Positions 48,630-57,434 of a stretch of DNA of 64,000 nucleotides are shown here, in pieces (positions within the stretch are counted from its first letter, which is position 1; every line of letters begins with the position of its first letter). This DNA comes from JBMOMT01 sp049324835. Lineage in GTDB: Bacteria; Chloroflexota; Anaerolineae; CAYNKW01. Under the pieces are notes generated by a model. It had not been told where the DNA came from. It searched no databases and worked only from the letters and a program-made list of their open reading frames with translations. The stretch spans positions 124,001-188,000 of the forward strand of contig JBMOMT010000043.1 of assembly GCA_049324835.1 (NCBI GenBank), given 5' to 3'. Made by a program: the position numbers and the translations under genes.

Positions 48630-50179
48630 TCTCCCCTCACCTGCTCAACCGGGGCTGCCTGGCGCACATCGACCAGGATGCGTATACCCAGTTGTGGCAT
48701 GGTTTTCGGCCAGCCAAACTGATTCATCCACTCTGGGCCTAACCAGATCTCGGGCAACTCTGCCAGAGGTAACGAACGGCCAAGCGCGAGTCGGGCCAGC
48801 TCCACCTGTTGCCCCCGGATCAGGCTTCTCACCTCGGTCAGATCGATGGTGGCCACAGACAGAGCCGAGGCCGTCACGGTGAGAATCGCCTGTCGCTCCT
48901 CCGGCAGCACCTGAGCCAACACCGCCCCTTCCACCGTCTCGGAGCCGCTGACCAGACGGAACTCTGAAGGTACAACATCACGCAAGGCACGAAAAGCCTG
49001 GCTGCTTACATCGCGCTGGTCAAAGATCAGAGCACTGACGAGTGCGCGCATCTTGAGCCCCAGAAACTCGGCCGGCTCACCCACAAACTGATCGTAATCC
49101 TCTGCCAGGATAGCATCGATCTGAACCGTCTCGTCCAGAACCACCTGATCTTGGGCCAGATCTTTTTGAATCTCGGCCAGGCCTCGCTGTTCAAGTTGCT
49201 GCAAAAGCAGTGAACGAAGCCGGGTTTTATCGGCGGCTGTCACGGCGCCTACCTGACGAAAGCCCCCGCCGCTGGTGGGCGCCGGGTTGATCACCCGCAC
49301 CTGGAGAGACATGGGGCCTTCCACGGTGTTGATCAGGTTGGCCGCGACGTTGCCACTCGAGCCGGATTCCAGAGCCTCAATGGGCGCTGTTGCCCGTGCG
49401 CCGATGGCGGCTGCCAGCTCGACCGCCTCTGTGGTGCGAAAACGCGCCACCGTCCCCAGCGAAGTCGCTACGACGGTGTTCGTCAATACTTTTACCGGCT
49501 CACTCAACTGGTTGATAAAAACCACATTGCCGGTGGCCAGACTGTCTGGGGCGTCTCGTGTGCCGGTGGTTGGCACCTGGCCGTCTTCTTCCACCTGCAC
49601 CTGGATCACTCTGGCCGGGATATAGCCGGTCTCCTGGTCTGTTTCTTCCACGTCTCGACTGGCAACCACGTCCAGTTGGGTCTGAACGGGCTGCGTGGCC
49701 GGCACCAATGTGACTCTGGCCATCGGCACCACGTAAAAGAAAAGCCCGTAAACAGCCGCGACAGTGAGCAGTATCAGCAGAATGGCAGCCAGTTGCTCAC
49801 TGCAGCCCCCGTTACCCCGGCGAGGGCGACGCATTCGCCGCCAGAGTGGAATTTTACGTTTTGAGGGTGAACGCGGCGGGCGTTTGAACCGCAGGTCGAG
49901 TCGACGGGATCGTTTTCCCTGCCAGACAGAGCCGTAAACACGGACGCCCTCTTGCACCGCCAGATCTCGGATCGCCGGGTGATTAGAGATCAGGCCCACC
50001 TCCAGCGCCAGGCGTTGCGCCTGACGACGCAGCAGACGAAAATCCAAAGGCGACTGAAAAATCTGGCTGCCATGCGGCACAACCAGGAGCACCTGACGCG
50101 CCTGAGCCCGCTCCAGTTTCTCCCGTACAACATCGATGTCGTCATCTCGTTCCAGGTGAATGATCTGTCCAGCACTCAT
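48626..50179 (-). CDS. Bitopic membrane protein with baseplate-J-like extracytoplasmic domain
   Basis: A 517-residue protein. Residues 1-100 form a soluble cytoplasmic domain ('VLLVVPHGSQIFQSPLDFRL', 'HPAIRDLAVQEGVRVYG'), followed by a very basic stretch and one membrane helix (about 128-150). The outer part contains 'NTVVATSLGTVARFRTTEAV' and 'EALESGSSGNVAANLINTVE', the pattern of phage baseplate J proteins. The ATG overlaps the stop of the FtsA/PilM-like gene (ATGA). The actin-like ATPase plus single-pass partner layout recalls PilM-PilN. The function is unknown. Confidence 0.7.
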   Translation of the reverse strand: MSAGQIIHLERDDDIDVVREKLERAQARQVLLVVPHGSQIFQSPLDFRLLRRQAQRLALEVGLISNHPAIRDLAVQEGVRVYGSVWQGKRSRRLDLRFKRPPRSPSKRKIPLWRRMRRPRRGNGGCSEQLAAILLILLTVAAVYGLFFYVVPMARVTLVPATQPVQTQLDVVASRDVEETDQETGYIPARVIQVQVEEDGQVPTTGTRDAPDSLATGNVVFINQLSEPVKVLTNTVVATSLGTVARFRTTEAVELAAAIGARATAPIEALESGSSGNVAANLINTVEGPMSLQVRVINPAPTSGGGFRQVGAVTAADKTRLRSLLLQQLEQRGLAEIQKDLAQDQVVLDETVQIDAILAEDYDQFVGEPAEFLGLKMRALVSALIFDQRDVSSQAFRALRDVVPSEFRLVSGSETVEGAVLAQVLPEERQAILTVTASALSVATIDLTEVRSLIRGQQVELARLALGRSLPLAELPEIWLGPEWMNQFGWPKTMPQLGIRILVDVRQAAPVEQVRGE

Positions 50180-51333
50180 ATGATCACTGTTTCTACCAGT
50201 CGCGCCAGGCCCAGGCATACCAGATCGGATACATCCCAGGCGTGGTCGGTATGATTGACCACACCTTCCGGTAAAGTGCTTGGCCAGAGATGGACCTCAG
50301 GGTGTCGAGACCACACCATCTGCGCCAGCCAGTCATACCGGCCAGCCAGTCCACCCACGATCGGCAGACAACTGGCGCCGCCCGCCAGATAGATACGGTG
50401 TGGCAGGGGCGTTTCGGAGGAAAGTATGGCCAACTGCCCGGCGATGGCATCGAGCCAGCGCATCACTGTGTCCACCAGCGCTGCACCGGCTGCCGATGCC
50501 ACCTCTGGCGTCAGTTGTCCATCGGCCCAATGCCGGCAAAAAACAGGCAATTGGGCCACAGACAACTCGAAGGCATTCATCAATGTGCGATAAAAACTTT
50601 GGCCCCCCAGCGGAACCCACACCGAACCGGACAATTGGCCGGCGGCTCGCACAGAAACTGCCGTACCCCACCGCCCTACATCCAGCAACAGCCCATCAGC
50701 CGGCAGAACCGCCACCGATGCCCGCCCTTGCGAAATCACCACCGGCAACTCGAGCTCCAGCGCGGCTGCCGTTTCAAAAAGCATCGCCAGCACCTGGGGC
50801 TCTGCACTGACGACAAGGGTTTGAAGTGTCAGCCATTCACCTTGCAGGTCAATGGCCTCGGTTACGAGTTGCCCATCTACCTGTAGCCGTGACAGCACAT
50901 CGACGGGAGATGGCGGCAAGTGGGCCACAGCGCGTTCCTGGCGGGCCTGAAAGACCTGCCACTCGCGGCGTGAGATTCGTCGATCGGGGTGCGACCGCCG
51001 CTGATCGAGGTTGAGCCGCTGACTGCGGCACATCCAGCCGGGAACGCTCCAAATCGACCCGTCTGGAACGATCCGGTGGCCCAGTGTCCGGCTGGTCATC
51101 TCTTCGGCCTGGCAGAGGGCCGCATCGCATGCAGCCGCCAGCGCCTCCCGATCGGCAATTTCGCCGTTGGCGGCATAGCTGCCTTCCACTGATGCCCTGC
51201 CCTGACCCCAGATATGCGTCTGGCCCTGGCTCAACTCGACGACAAGTGCCCTGACAGAGGCCGTGCCCAGGTCTACCAGACTCCGAAACTCGCGGCCAGA
51301 CGGCGCGTTGTCCGGCTGATGGTGTACACGCAT
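50176..51333 (-). CDS. FtsA/PilM-like actin-fold ATPase
   Basis: A 385-residue protein of the actin-like ATPase superfamily. The phosphate-1 motif is 'RSLVDLGTASVRALVVELSQ', phosphate-2 'LLLDVGRWGTAVSVRAAGQL', and the adenosine motif 'RIYLAGGASCLPIVGGLA'. Insert 'LTLQTLVVSAEPQVLAMLFE' resembles the 1C-type region of FtsA/PilM. It is probably a cytoplasmic partner of the membrane protein encoded next. The start ATG (51333) shares a base with the alaS stop (TGATG). Confidence 0.78.
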   Translation of the reverse strand: MRVHHQPDNAPSGREFRSLVDLGTASVRALVVELSQGQTHIWGQGRASVEGSYAANGEIADREALAAACDAALCQAEEMTSRTLGHRIVPDGSIWSVPGWMCRSQRLNLDQRRSHPDRRISRREWQVFQARQERAVAHLPPSPVDVLSRLQVDGQLVTEAIDLQGEWLTLQTLVVSAEPQVLAMLFETAAALELELPVVISQGRASVAVLPADGLLLDVGRWGTAVSVRAAGQLSGSVWVPLGGQSFYRTLMNAFELSVAQLPVFCRHWADGQLTPEVASAAGAALVDTVMRWLDAIAGQLAILSSETPLPHRIYLAGGASCLPIVGGLAGRYDWLAQMVWSRHPEVHLWPSTLPEGVVNHTDHAWDVSDLVCLGLARLVETVII

Positions 51334-54059
51334 CACAACAGTTGGCCAACCAGTCGGGGCACAGCTTCCAGGGCCTCTGCCAGTCGGGTCGCGTCGCGCC
51401 CACCGGCCTGGGCCAGTGTGGGTTTGCCGCCCCCTCCCCCACCGACGATCTGAGCGGTGGCCTGGACCAATTTGCCGGCGTGAACGCCGCGCCCCACCAG
51501 ATCCGGTGTCACGGCAGCCACGAATCCCGGACGGCCCTCCAGCAGCGCACCGAGCACGACCACTCCAGACCCTAACCGGTCGCGGAACCAATCGGTCATC
51601 TCACGCAAGGTCTCAAAGCCGGCGGCCTCCACCTGAGCAGCGAGCACGGGCACACCCGCCACCTGCTCCACCTGCGCAAGCAGAGATTCAAAGTCCTGGC
51701 GGGCCAATTGACGTTTCAGCGTCGCCACAGACTTTTCCTGCTCGCGGACGATCTCTTTGAGTGCAGCGACGCGCTCCTTCACCTCGTCTGGCCGACAAGA
51801 CAGCATGGCCGCCGTAGATTCCAGTTCGGCCACGCGTTGCCGCACCCAAGCCTGCGCCGAACGGCCTGTCACGGCCTCGATGCGTCGCACGCCGGCGCCG
51901 ACGCTGCCCTCGGACACAATGTGCAACAGCCCGATCTCGACAGTGTTACCCACATGCGTGCCGCCGCAGAGTTCCTGGGTGTAGGGCTGCTCCGGATCGC
52001 CAGTTTTCATCACCCGCACCGTGTCGCCGTACTTTTCGCCAAACAGGGCAATGGCCCCGCCTGCCACAGCCTCCTGGTAGGGCATGTGAAGAGCCTGCAT
52101 GGGATAGCTCTCCAAAATGGCCTCGTTCACCATCGTTTCGATGACATTCAATTGTTCCGGTGTGAGGGCCGCTGGATGGGTAAAGTCGAAACGCAGACGA
52201 TCCGGCGCCACCAGCGAGCCGGCCTGGGCTACGTGATCGCCCAGCGTGGCGCGCAGGGCCTTGTGCAATAGATGCGTGGCAGTGTGGTTGCGCGCGATGT
52301 CCCTCCGGCGTTGAGCATCTACCCTGGCCCAGGCCAGCTCGCCCACACGGGGACTGCCGGCCTTGACCTGGCCCAGGTGAACGATGAGTCCGGGTGTGGG
52401 TTGTCGGGTATCGGTCACGCAGACCTGCCAACCCTGGCCCGTTATGTTTCCCGTATCGCTCACCTGCCCGCCGCTCTCCACGTAGAATGGCGTCCGATCC
52501 AGGACGACTTCTATCGCATCGCCCGGCGCCGCGCCGTCCAGCGGGACACCGTCCTGTAGCAGCGCCGCCACCCGGGCCTCCAACTCGATGCCCTGGGCGT
52601 AGAGATGGTCGACACCCGCTTCGGGAAGGCGTCCACCGGCCTTTAGAGAGGCGAGTAATTCGCTGTAGCGCGCCAGGTGCCGGGCATCGATCTCCTGGAA
52701 CTTGTGCCCGGCAGAACTGATGGCGACGTGCCGCGCCATCGCCTGATGAAAACCTGCTTCATCCACCGTAAAGCCGTTCTCCTGGGCCACGTCGCGGGTC
52801 AGGTCCAGTGGAAAGCCATCGCGCGACCAGAGGTCGAAGGCTTCTTTGCCGGGGATGAGGGTGCTACCCTGAGCGGCGAGTTTTGCCATGAGGTCGTCCA
52901 GATAGGATAGGCCCGCATCCAGGGTGCGCAGGAAACGTTTCTCTTCCTCGGTGACGGTTGCCAGGATGAAATCGCGGCGCACACGCAGTTCGGCAAAGAA
53001 ATGGCCCATGATGTCGATGATCACCTGCGCGATCTGGGCCAGAAACGGTTCCCGGAAACCGAGCGTACGGCCAAAGCGCGCTGCCCGGCGCAAGATCATA
53101 CGCAGGGTATAGTTGCGCCCCTCGTTGCCCGGCAGCACGCCATCGCCGATGAGAAAGGTGATGGCCCGACCGTGATCCGCAATGACGCGGTAGGCCACCT
53201 CGTTGGCCGCTCGTTGTGCGTCGGTGTGACCCAACAGTTTTTGCGCGCGCCGAATGATGGGCGCAAAAAGATCGGTGTCATAGTTCGAGCGTACACCCTG
53301 CAATACTGAAACGATGCGCTCAAAGCCCATACCGGTATCCACGTGCCTGGCCGGCAGCGGGGTCAGTGAACCATCGGCGTGGCGATTGTACTGGATAAAG
53401 ACCAGGTTCCACAGCTCGACGAAACGCTGGCAATCGCCGTTGACGCGGCAAACATGATCTGGCAGGTGCGACATGTCGCAGAACTCTGGCCCACGGTCCA
53501 GGTGGATCTCGCTGCACGGGCCGCAAGGGCCGGTGTCGCCCATCTCCCAGAAATTGTCTTTGCGGCCAAAATAGAGCACACGATCGGCGGCGATGTCGGT
53601 CATTTGCAGCCAATGGGCAGCGGCTTCGGTGTCGCAGCCCAGATCGCCTTTGTCGTCCTCGAAAACAGTGGCGTATAGATGCTGCTTGGGCAGTTGCCAT
53701 ACCCCGGTGAGTAGCTCCCATGCCCAGCGGATGGCTTCTTTTTTGTAATAGTCGCCGAACGACCAGTTACCCAACATCTCGAAAAAGGTGTGGTGATAGA
53801 GCGACTTGCCCACGTCTTCCAAATCGTTGTGTTTACCCGAGACGCGCATGCATTTCTGGGTGTCGGCGGCGCGGCTATAGGGCCGCGTGCCCACATTCAG
53901 AAAGACGTCTTTGAACTGATTCATGCCGGCGTTGGTAAAGAGCAACGTCGGATCGTCGTAGGGCACCAAAGAGGCGCTGGGTACGATGGTATGGCCTTTG
54001 TCGGTAAAAAAATCGAGGAATTGCTGCCGGATTTCGGCGCTGGACGGCTTTTGGTCCAT
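51333..54059 (-). CDS. alaS: Alanyl-tRNA synthetase
   Basis: A 908-residue class II synthetase charging tRNA-Ala. The catalytic core has 'TLLFTNAGMNQFKDVFL', 'GKHNDLEDVGKSLYHHTFFE' and 'WNLVFIQYNR'. The editing domain carries zinc ligands in 'RNHTATHLLHKALR' and 'ELCGGTHVGNT', and the C-Ala domain ends with 'GGGGGGKPTLAQAGGRD'. The length is within the family range. GGAGGGGAGA precedes the ATG. It begins a tightly packed leftward run of five genes through mltG. Confidence 0.97.
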   Translation of the reverse strand: MDQKPSSAEIRQQFLDFFTDKGHTIVPSASLVPYDDPTLLFTNAGMNQFKDVFLNVGTRPYSRAADTQKCMRVSGKHNDLEDVGKSLYHHTFFEMLGNWSFGDYYKKEAIRWAWELLTGVWQLPKQHLYATVFEDDKGDLGCDTEAAAHWLQMTDIAADRVLYFGRKDNFWEMGDTGPCGPCSEIHLDRGPEFCDMSHLPDHVCRVNGDCQRFVELWNLVFIQYNRHADGSLTPLPARHVDTGMGFERIVSVLQGVRSNYDTDLFAPIIRRAQKLLGHTDAQRAANEVAYRVIADHGRAITFLIGDGVLPGNEGRNYTLRMILRRAARFGRTLGFREPFLAQIAQVIIDIMGHFFAELRVRRDFILATVTEEEKRFLRTLDAGLSYLDDLMAKLAAQGSTLIPGKEAFDLWSRDGFPLDLTRDVAQENGFTVDEAGFHQAMARHVAISSAGHKFQEIDARHLARYSELLASLKAGGRLPEAGVDHLYAQGIELEARVAALLQDGVPLDGAAPGDAIEVVLDRTPFYVESGGQVSDTGNITGQGWQVCVTDTRQPTPGLIVHLGQVKAGSPRVGELAWARVDAQRRRDIARNHTATHLLHKALRATLGDHVAQAGSLVAPDRLRFDFTHPAALTPEQLNVIETMVNEAILESYPMQALHMPYQEAVAGGAIALFGEKYGDTVRVMKTGDPEQPYTQELCGGTHVGNTVEIGLLHIVSEGSVGAGVRRIEAVTGRSAQAWVRQRVAELESTAAMLSCRPDEVKERVAALKEIVREQEKSVATLKRQLARQDFESLLAQVEQVAGVPVLAAQVEAAGFETLREMTDWFRDRLGSGVVVLGALLEGRPGFVAAVTPDLVGRGVHAGKLVQATAQIVGGGGGGKPTLAQAGGRDATRLAEALEAVPRLVGQLL

Positions 54060-54097
54060 CGGGTTGTCTCTCCCCTCCCTTCAGAGTGGCGCGCGCC

Positions 54098-54126
54098 ATT
54101 TTAGTCCAAGTCGGCGAATAAGTCAA
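54098..54126 (-). promoter_or_regulatory. Promoter for alaS and the following run
   Basis: Minus strand: TTGACT (54126-54121), 17 bp, TAAAAT (54103-54098), giving a leader of about 32 bases. Its -35 box is five bases from that of the divergent tyrS promoter. Confidence 0.7.
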
Positions 54127-54131
54127 ACGAT

Positions 54132-54160
54132 TTGTGTTTTATACCATCCTGGGTTATAAT
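54132..54160 (+). promoter_or_regulatory. Promoter for tyrS
   Basis: TTGTGT (54132-54137), 17 bp, TATAAT (54155-54160), start near 54167. A leader of about 230 bases precedes tyrS. Confidence 0.6.
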
Positions 54161-54246
54161 AGTCACGAGTAGAGTCGTTCGAACGAGGTGTTTCATGGCC
54201 GGCAGGTTCTTCAAGGTTCATGGTCATTTCCGGTACATCTATTTGA

Positions 54247-54301
54247 GCGGGTTGTAGCGCCACAAGGCGGCATCGCCTGATGCCGTTGTGCTGCAACCCG
54301 C
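54247..54301 (+). promoter_or_regulatory. Long hairpin in the tyrS leader
   Basis: GCGGGTTGTAG (54247-54257) pairs with CTGCAACCCGC (54291-54301) with one G-U. Within it CACAA pairs with TTGTG, and GGCATC (54269-54274) with GATGCC (54279-54284), a rod of about 22 pairs. With the terminator just downstream it suggests transcription attenuation. Confidence 0.6.
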
Positions 54302-54306
54302 TTCTC

Positions 54307-54343
54307 CAGACCCACGAAGGTTCTCGTGGGTCTGATTGTTTTT
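54307..54343 (+). terminator. Terminator inside the tyrS leader
   Basis: CAGACCCACGA (54307-54317) and TCGTGGGTCTG (54324-54334) form a perfect 11-bp stem with a six-base loop, followed by ATTGTTTTT. It lies after the tyrS promoter and before tyrS, so expression requires readthrough. Confidence 0.8.
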
Positions 54344-54398
54344 CAGACAAGACTGCAAAGAGCACTTTGCGTGCAAATCTTGGAGGGAGTACCGAGAG

Positions 54399-55613
54399 AT
54401 GATATCCATAGACGAGCAAATGGCGATTTTGATGCGAGGTGTGGATTTTGGCGACGATCAGATTCGGGAAACGATGGCCCGTGAACTCTGGCAGCGACTG
54501 GCCGAGGGCCGCCCACTGCGCGTTTACTGTGGCTACGATCCCACCGCCCCCGATCTACACCTGGGTCATACCGTAACCATGCGCAAGTTGCGCCAGTTTC
54601 AGGACCTGGGGCACGAGGTGACGTTTCTGATCGGCACCTTCACCGGTCTCATCGGCGATCCCAGCGACAAGGACAGCGCCCGGCCCCAACAGACCACGGA
54701 ACAAGCCAAGAAAAATGCCCAGACCTTTGCCCAGCAGGCGTTCAGGGTTCTGGATTCACAGAAAACTCAGATTCGCTACAACGGCGACTGGCTCTCCACA
54801 CTCTCCTTTGCCGATGTCATCGGCCTGGCGGCTCACTTTACGGTGCAACAGTTCCTGGCGCGCGACAATTTTTCCAAACGTTATACCAAGGGCGATCCAA
54901 TCTGGCTGCACGAGTTCTTTTACGCCCTCATGCAAGGCTACGATGCCGTGACCATGCAAACCGACGTGCAGATCGGCGCGACCGAGCAACTCTTTAACTT
55001 GCTGGCCGGCCGTAAACTGCAAGAGGCTTTCGGGCAACGGCCCCAGGTGTGCCTGACGCTGCCCATCCTGGTGGGCACCGATGGCCACGCTCGTATGTCC
55101 AAGAGCACCGGCAACTATATCGGCATTGCCGAACCGCCAGAAGAGATGTACGGCAAAGTGATGAGCCTGCCCGATGAGGCCATGTCCAACTTTATGAATC
55201 TGGTCACACGCTGGACGCCCAACGAGATCACGGCCATCGAATCGGCTCTGGCAGAAGGACAACTCCACCCACGCGACGCCAAGATGAAACTGGCGCACGA
55301 GATCGTGGAGACTTTTCACGGTTACGCGGCGGCAGAGGAAGCCGAGGCGCACTTTAAGGCCGTCTTTCAACGGGGCGAGCTGCCGCCCGATATGCCCGCA
55401 CTGGCCGTGCTCGAACCGGCGAATATCGTGGACCTGATGGCGGCTGCCAGGCTCATCACCAGCAAGAGCGAGGGTCGCCGGCTGGTGCAGCAAGGAGCCG
55501 TCAAACTCGACGGCACAAGAGTCGAGAGTATCGACCAACCGATCACAGTCACGGAAGAGTGTGTTTTGCAGGTGGGCAAACGTCGCTTCGTGCGACTGGT
55601 GCCGGGCGTGTAG
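54399..55613 (+). CDS. tyrS: Tyrosyl-tRNA synthetase
   Basis: A 404-residue class I synthetase charging tRNA-Tyr. The HIGH-type motif is 'DPTAPDLHLGHTVTMRKL', the KMSKS-type motif 'GTDGHARMSKSTGNYIG', and the C-terminal S4 RNA-binding domain contains 'SEGRRLVQQGAVKLDGTRV'. The TyrZ-like spacing and S4 tail are normal. The start was set at 54399 after GGAGGGAG; an in-frame ATG at 54336 lies in the T-run of the leader terminator and is unlikely. Confidence 0.96.
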   Translation: MISIDEQMAILMRGVDFGDDQIRETMARELWQRLAEGRPLRVYCGYDPTAPDLHLGHTVTMRKLRQFQDLGHEVTFLIGTFTGLIGDPSDKDSARPQQTTEQAKKNAQTFAQQAFRVLDSQKTQIRYNGDWLSTLSFADVIGLAAHFTVQQFLARDNFSKRYTKGDPIWLHEFFYALMQGYDAVTMQTDVQIGATEQLFNLLAGRKLQEAFGQRPQVCLTLPILVGTDGHARMSKSTGNYIGIAEPPEEMYGKVMSLPDEAMSNFMNLVTRWTPNEITAIESALAEGQLHPRDAKMKLAHEIVETFHGYAAAEEAEAHFKAVFQRGELPPDMPALAVLEPANIVDLMAAARLITSKSEGRRLVQQGAVKLDGTRVESIDQPITVTEECVLQVGKRRFVRLVPGV

Positions 55614-55623
55614 AAACCGAGAC

Positions 55624-55713
55624 GTAACTGCTCACCCTCCCGCAGGCTTGGGTAGGGGCACGGCGCGGCGTGCCTCCTTTTTTAGCCTGCGGGAGGGTAG
55701 GCTGAGCGGTTGC
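55624..55713. mobile_element. MITE-like element, copy D (90 bp)
   Basis: Left end GTAACTGCTCACCCTCCCGC and right end GCGGGAGGGTAGGCTGAGCG-GTTGC are imperfect inverted repeats; the last bases GGTTGC differ from AGTTAC. ACCGAGAC flanks both sides (55616-55623 and 55714-55721), a perfect 8-bp duplication. The interior has the GGCACGGCGCGGCGTGCC palindrome type also seen in copy B. It lies between tyrS and the MBL gene. Confidence 0.88.
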
Positions 55714-55747
55714 ACCGAGACGAGGATCAGAAATGAGGGGGATTACC

Positions 55748-56389
55748 ATGATTAAAAATATCCACTGGCTGGGCCACGACAGCTTTCGTATCGATACTAC
55801 CAAGACCATCTATTTCGATCCCTGGCAGTTGAAGGAGGGTCTGCCCCAGGCCGATCTGGTGCTCATCACCCACGAACACGGCGATCACTGTTCTCCGGGC
55901 GACGTGGCGAAAATCGCCACCGAAAAAACGATCATCGTGACCAATGCCGCTTCTGCCGAAAAGCTGGCAGGGCTGGCAGGCCAGGTCAAAATCGTCAAGC
56001 CCGGCGATTCTGTGTCGATCAACGGCATCAAGATCGAGGCTGTGCCGGCTTACAATCTCAACAAATTCCGCAGCCCTGGCAAGCCTTTTCACCCCAAGGA
56101 GGCCGGTCACGTGGGTTTTGTCGTCACCGTCGCTGGTCAGCGTATCTATCACGCCGGCGACACGGATCACATTCCAGAGATGGCTCACTTGCAAGTGGAC
56201 ATCGCATTGCTGCCGGTCAGCGGCACCTACGTGATGACGGCCCAGGAGGCTGTTGGGGCTGCCAGGAGCATCGCGCCCAGGCTGGTCGTTCCCATGCACT
56301 ATGGCGCTGGTATTGTCGGCACCCGTGAGGATGCCGAGCAATTCGCCAGACTTTACGATGGCGAGGTGACCATCCTGGAGCAGGAATAG
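55748..56389 (+). CDS. MBL-fold metal-dependent hydrolase (UlaG-like)
   Basis: A 213-residue metallo-beta-lactamase-fold protein. Metal ligands are in 'VLITHEHGDHCSPGD', 'IYHAGDTDHIPEM' and 'VVPMHYGAGIVG'. The opening 'IKNIHWLGHDSFRI' is typical of the UPF0173/UlaG-like branch. The substrate is unknown. The ATG at 55748 follows GAGGGG by about eight bases. Confidence 0.85.
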   Translation: MIKNIHWLGHDSFRIDTTKTIYFDPWQLKEGLPQADLVLITHEHGDHCSPGDVAKIATEKTIIVTNAASAEKLAGLAGQVKIVKPGDSVSINGIKIEAVPAYNLNKFRSPGKPFHPKEAGHVGFVVTVAGQRIYHAGDTDHIPEMAHLQVDIALLPVSGTYVMTAQEAVGAARSIAPRLVVPMHYGAGIVGTREDAEQFARLYDGEVTILEQE

Positions 56390-56409
56390 AGCCGGCTCGA
56401 TTCACCGGA

Positions 56410-57405
56410 TCACAGGTAACCGTGCGTCCGCCACCAGTGTACGGCAGTCTGCATGCCTTCTTCCAGTCCCACCTGGTAACGGAATCCCAGTTCGCGCTCG
56501 GCCTTGCTGCCGTCCCAGGCATTGTTGTGGGCCAGAATGCCCAGCCGAAAAGGCGTGATGAGCGGCGCGCGGCGCGCACCGGTCATTTTATACAGCCCAT
56601 TCAAAACCAGGCCCAACGCCGCGCCCACAACTCTGGGCACATAGATCGGCCCGCGACGTCCCAGGGCACAGGCCAGTGCGGTGTAAATCTCGTGGGCGGT
56701 GGTGCGTGGGCCGGTCAAAATGTAGGTCTCGCCTATGGCGCGCTCCTGCAGGGCCAGTTCCATGCCGCGCGCCACATCGGTGGCATAGATCATCTGGTGG
56801 ATGTTGCGCCCGTTGCCCGGCAGCAGGTAAAAGCGCCGCTGCAAGAGGCGGGCCACGATATAGATGCCCACGTTCAGCTCGCGCGGGCCATAGACATAGC
56901 TGGGCCGCAGGATGGTGGCCTGCAGCCCGTGCCGGTGAACGTGCCGCTGCACCACCCGCTCCCCCTCGGCTTTGGAGTAACAATAAGCGTGACAGCGGCG
57001 CGGATCGGTGAGCAGCGGCGCGTTTTCGTCCTTGATACCGGGGTAATCTTGCATGCCGGTGGCTGCCACGGAACTGATGTGAACCAGCCGCCCAACGCCG
57101 GCGGCCACGCAGGCCCGGCAAACATTCTCCGCGCCGCCGACGTTCACGTCCATAAAAAGCTGCGCCGGTCCCCAATCGCGCATCAGCCCGGCCAGATGAT
57201 AGACCAGCTCGATCCCCTCGACCGCCCGCCGGACGGCGCGATAATCGCGGATGTCGCCGTAGGCCAGTTGCAGGCCCAGGCCGCGCAGCCGTAGCAGATC
57301 GCTCGTCGAGCGCACCAGCACGCGGATATCGTGCCGTCGCGCTGCCAGCCGCTCCACCAGGTGGCTGCCCACGAGCCCCGTAGCGCCGGTTACGAGAATT
57401 CTCAT
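56410..57405 (-). CDS. NAD-dependent epimerase/dehydratase
   Basis: A 331-residue extended short-chain dehydrogenase. The NAD motif is 'ILVTGATGLVGSHLVERLAA', the active-site pair is in 'YCYSKAEGERVV' (YxxxK), and 'VHISSVAATG' and 'ILRPSYVYGPRELNVG' are typical. It probably modifies a nucleotide sugar or sterol/hopanoid-type substrate (HpnA-like enzymes are similar). Nothing in the context fixes the substrate. It is read divergently from nothing nearby and follows upp on the same strand by 29 bp. Confidence 0.85.
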   Translation of the reverse strand: MRILVTGATGLVGSHLVERLAARRHDIRVLVRSTSDLLRLRGLGLQLAYGDIRDYRAVRRAVEGIELVYHLAGLMRDWGPAQLFMDVNVGGAENVCRACVAAGVGRLVHISSVAATGMQDYPGIKDENAPLLTDPRRCHAYCYSKAEGERVVQRHVHRHGLQATILRPSYVYGPRELNVGIYIVARLLQRRFYLLPGNGRNIHQMIYATDVARGMELALQERAIGETYILTGPRTTAHEIYTALACALGRRGPIYVPRVVGAALGLVLNGLYKMTGARRAPLITPFRLGILAHNNAWDGSKAERELGFRYQVGLEEGMQTAVHWWRTHGYL

Positions 57406-57434
57406 CGCTGCGAGTTTTCGAACGATCGGATGGG

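Noticed and set aside
54380..54396. T-box sequence in AGGGAGTACCGAG before tyrS
   Set aside because: It lacks the UGGN bulge that pairs with tRNA CCA, lies after the terminator instead of before it, and is the tyrS ribosome site.
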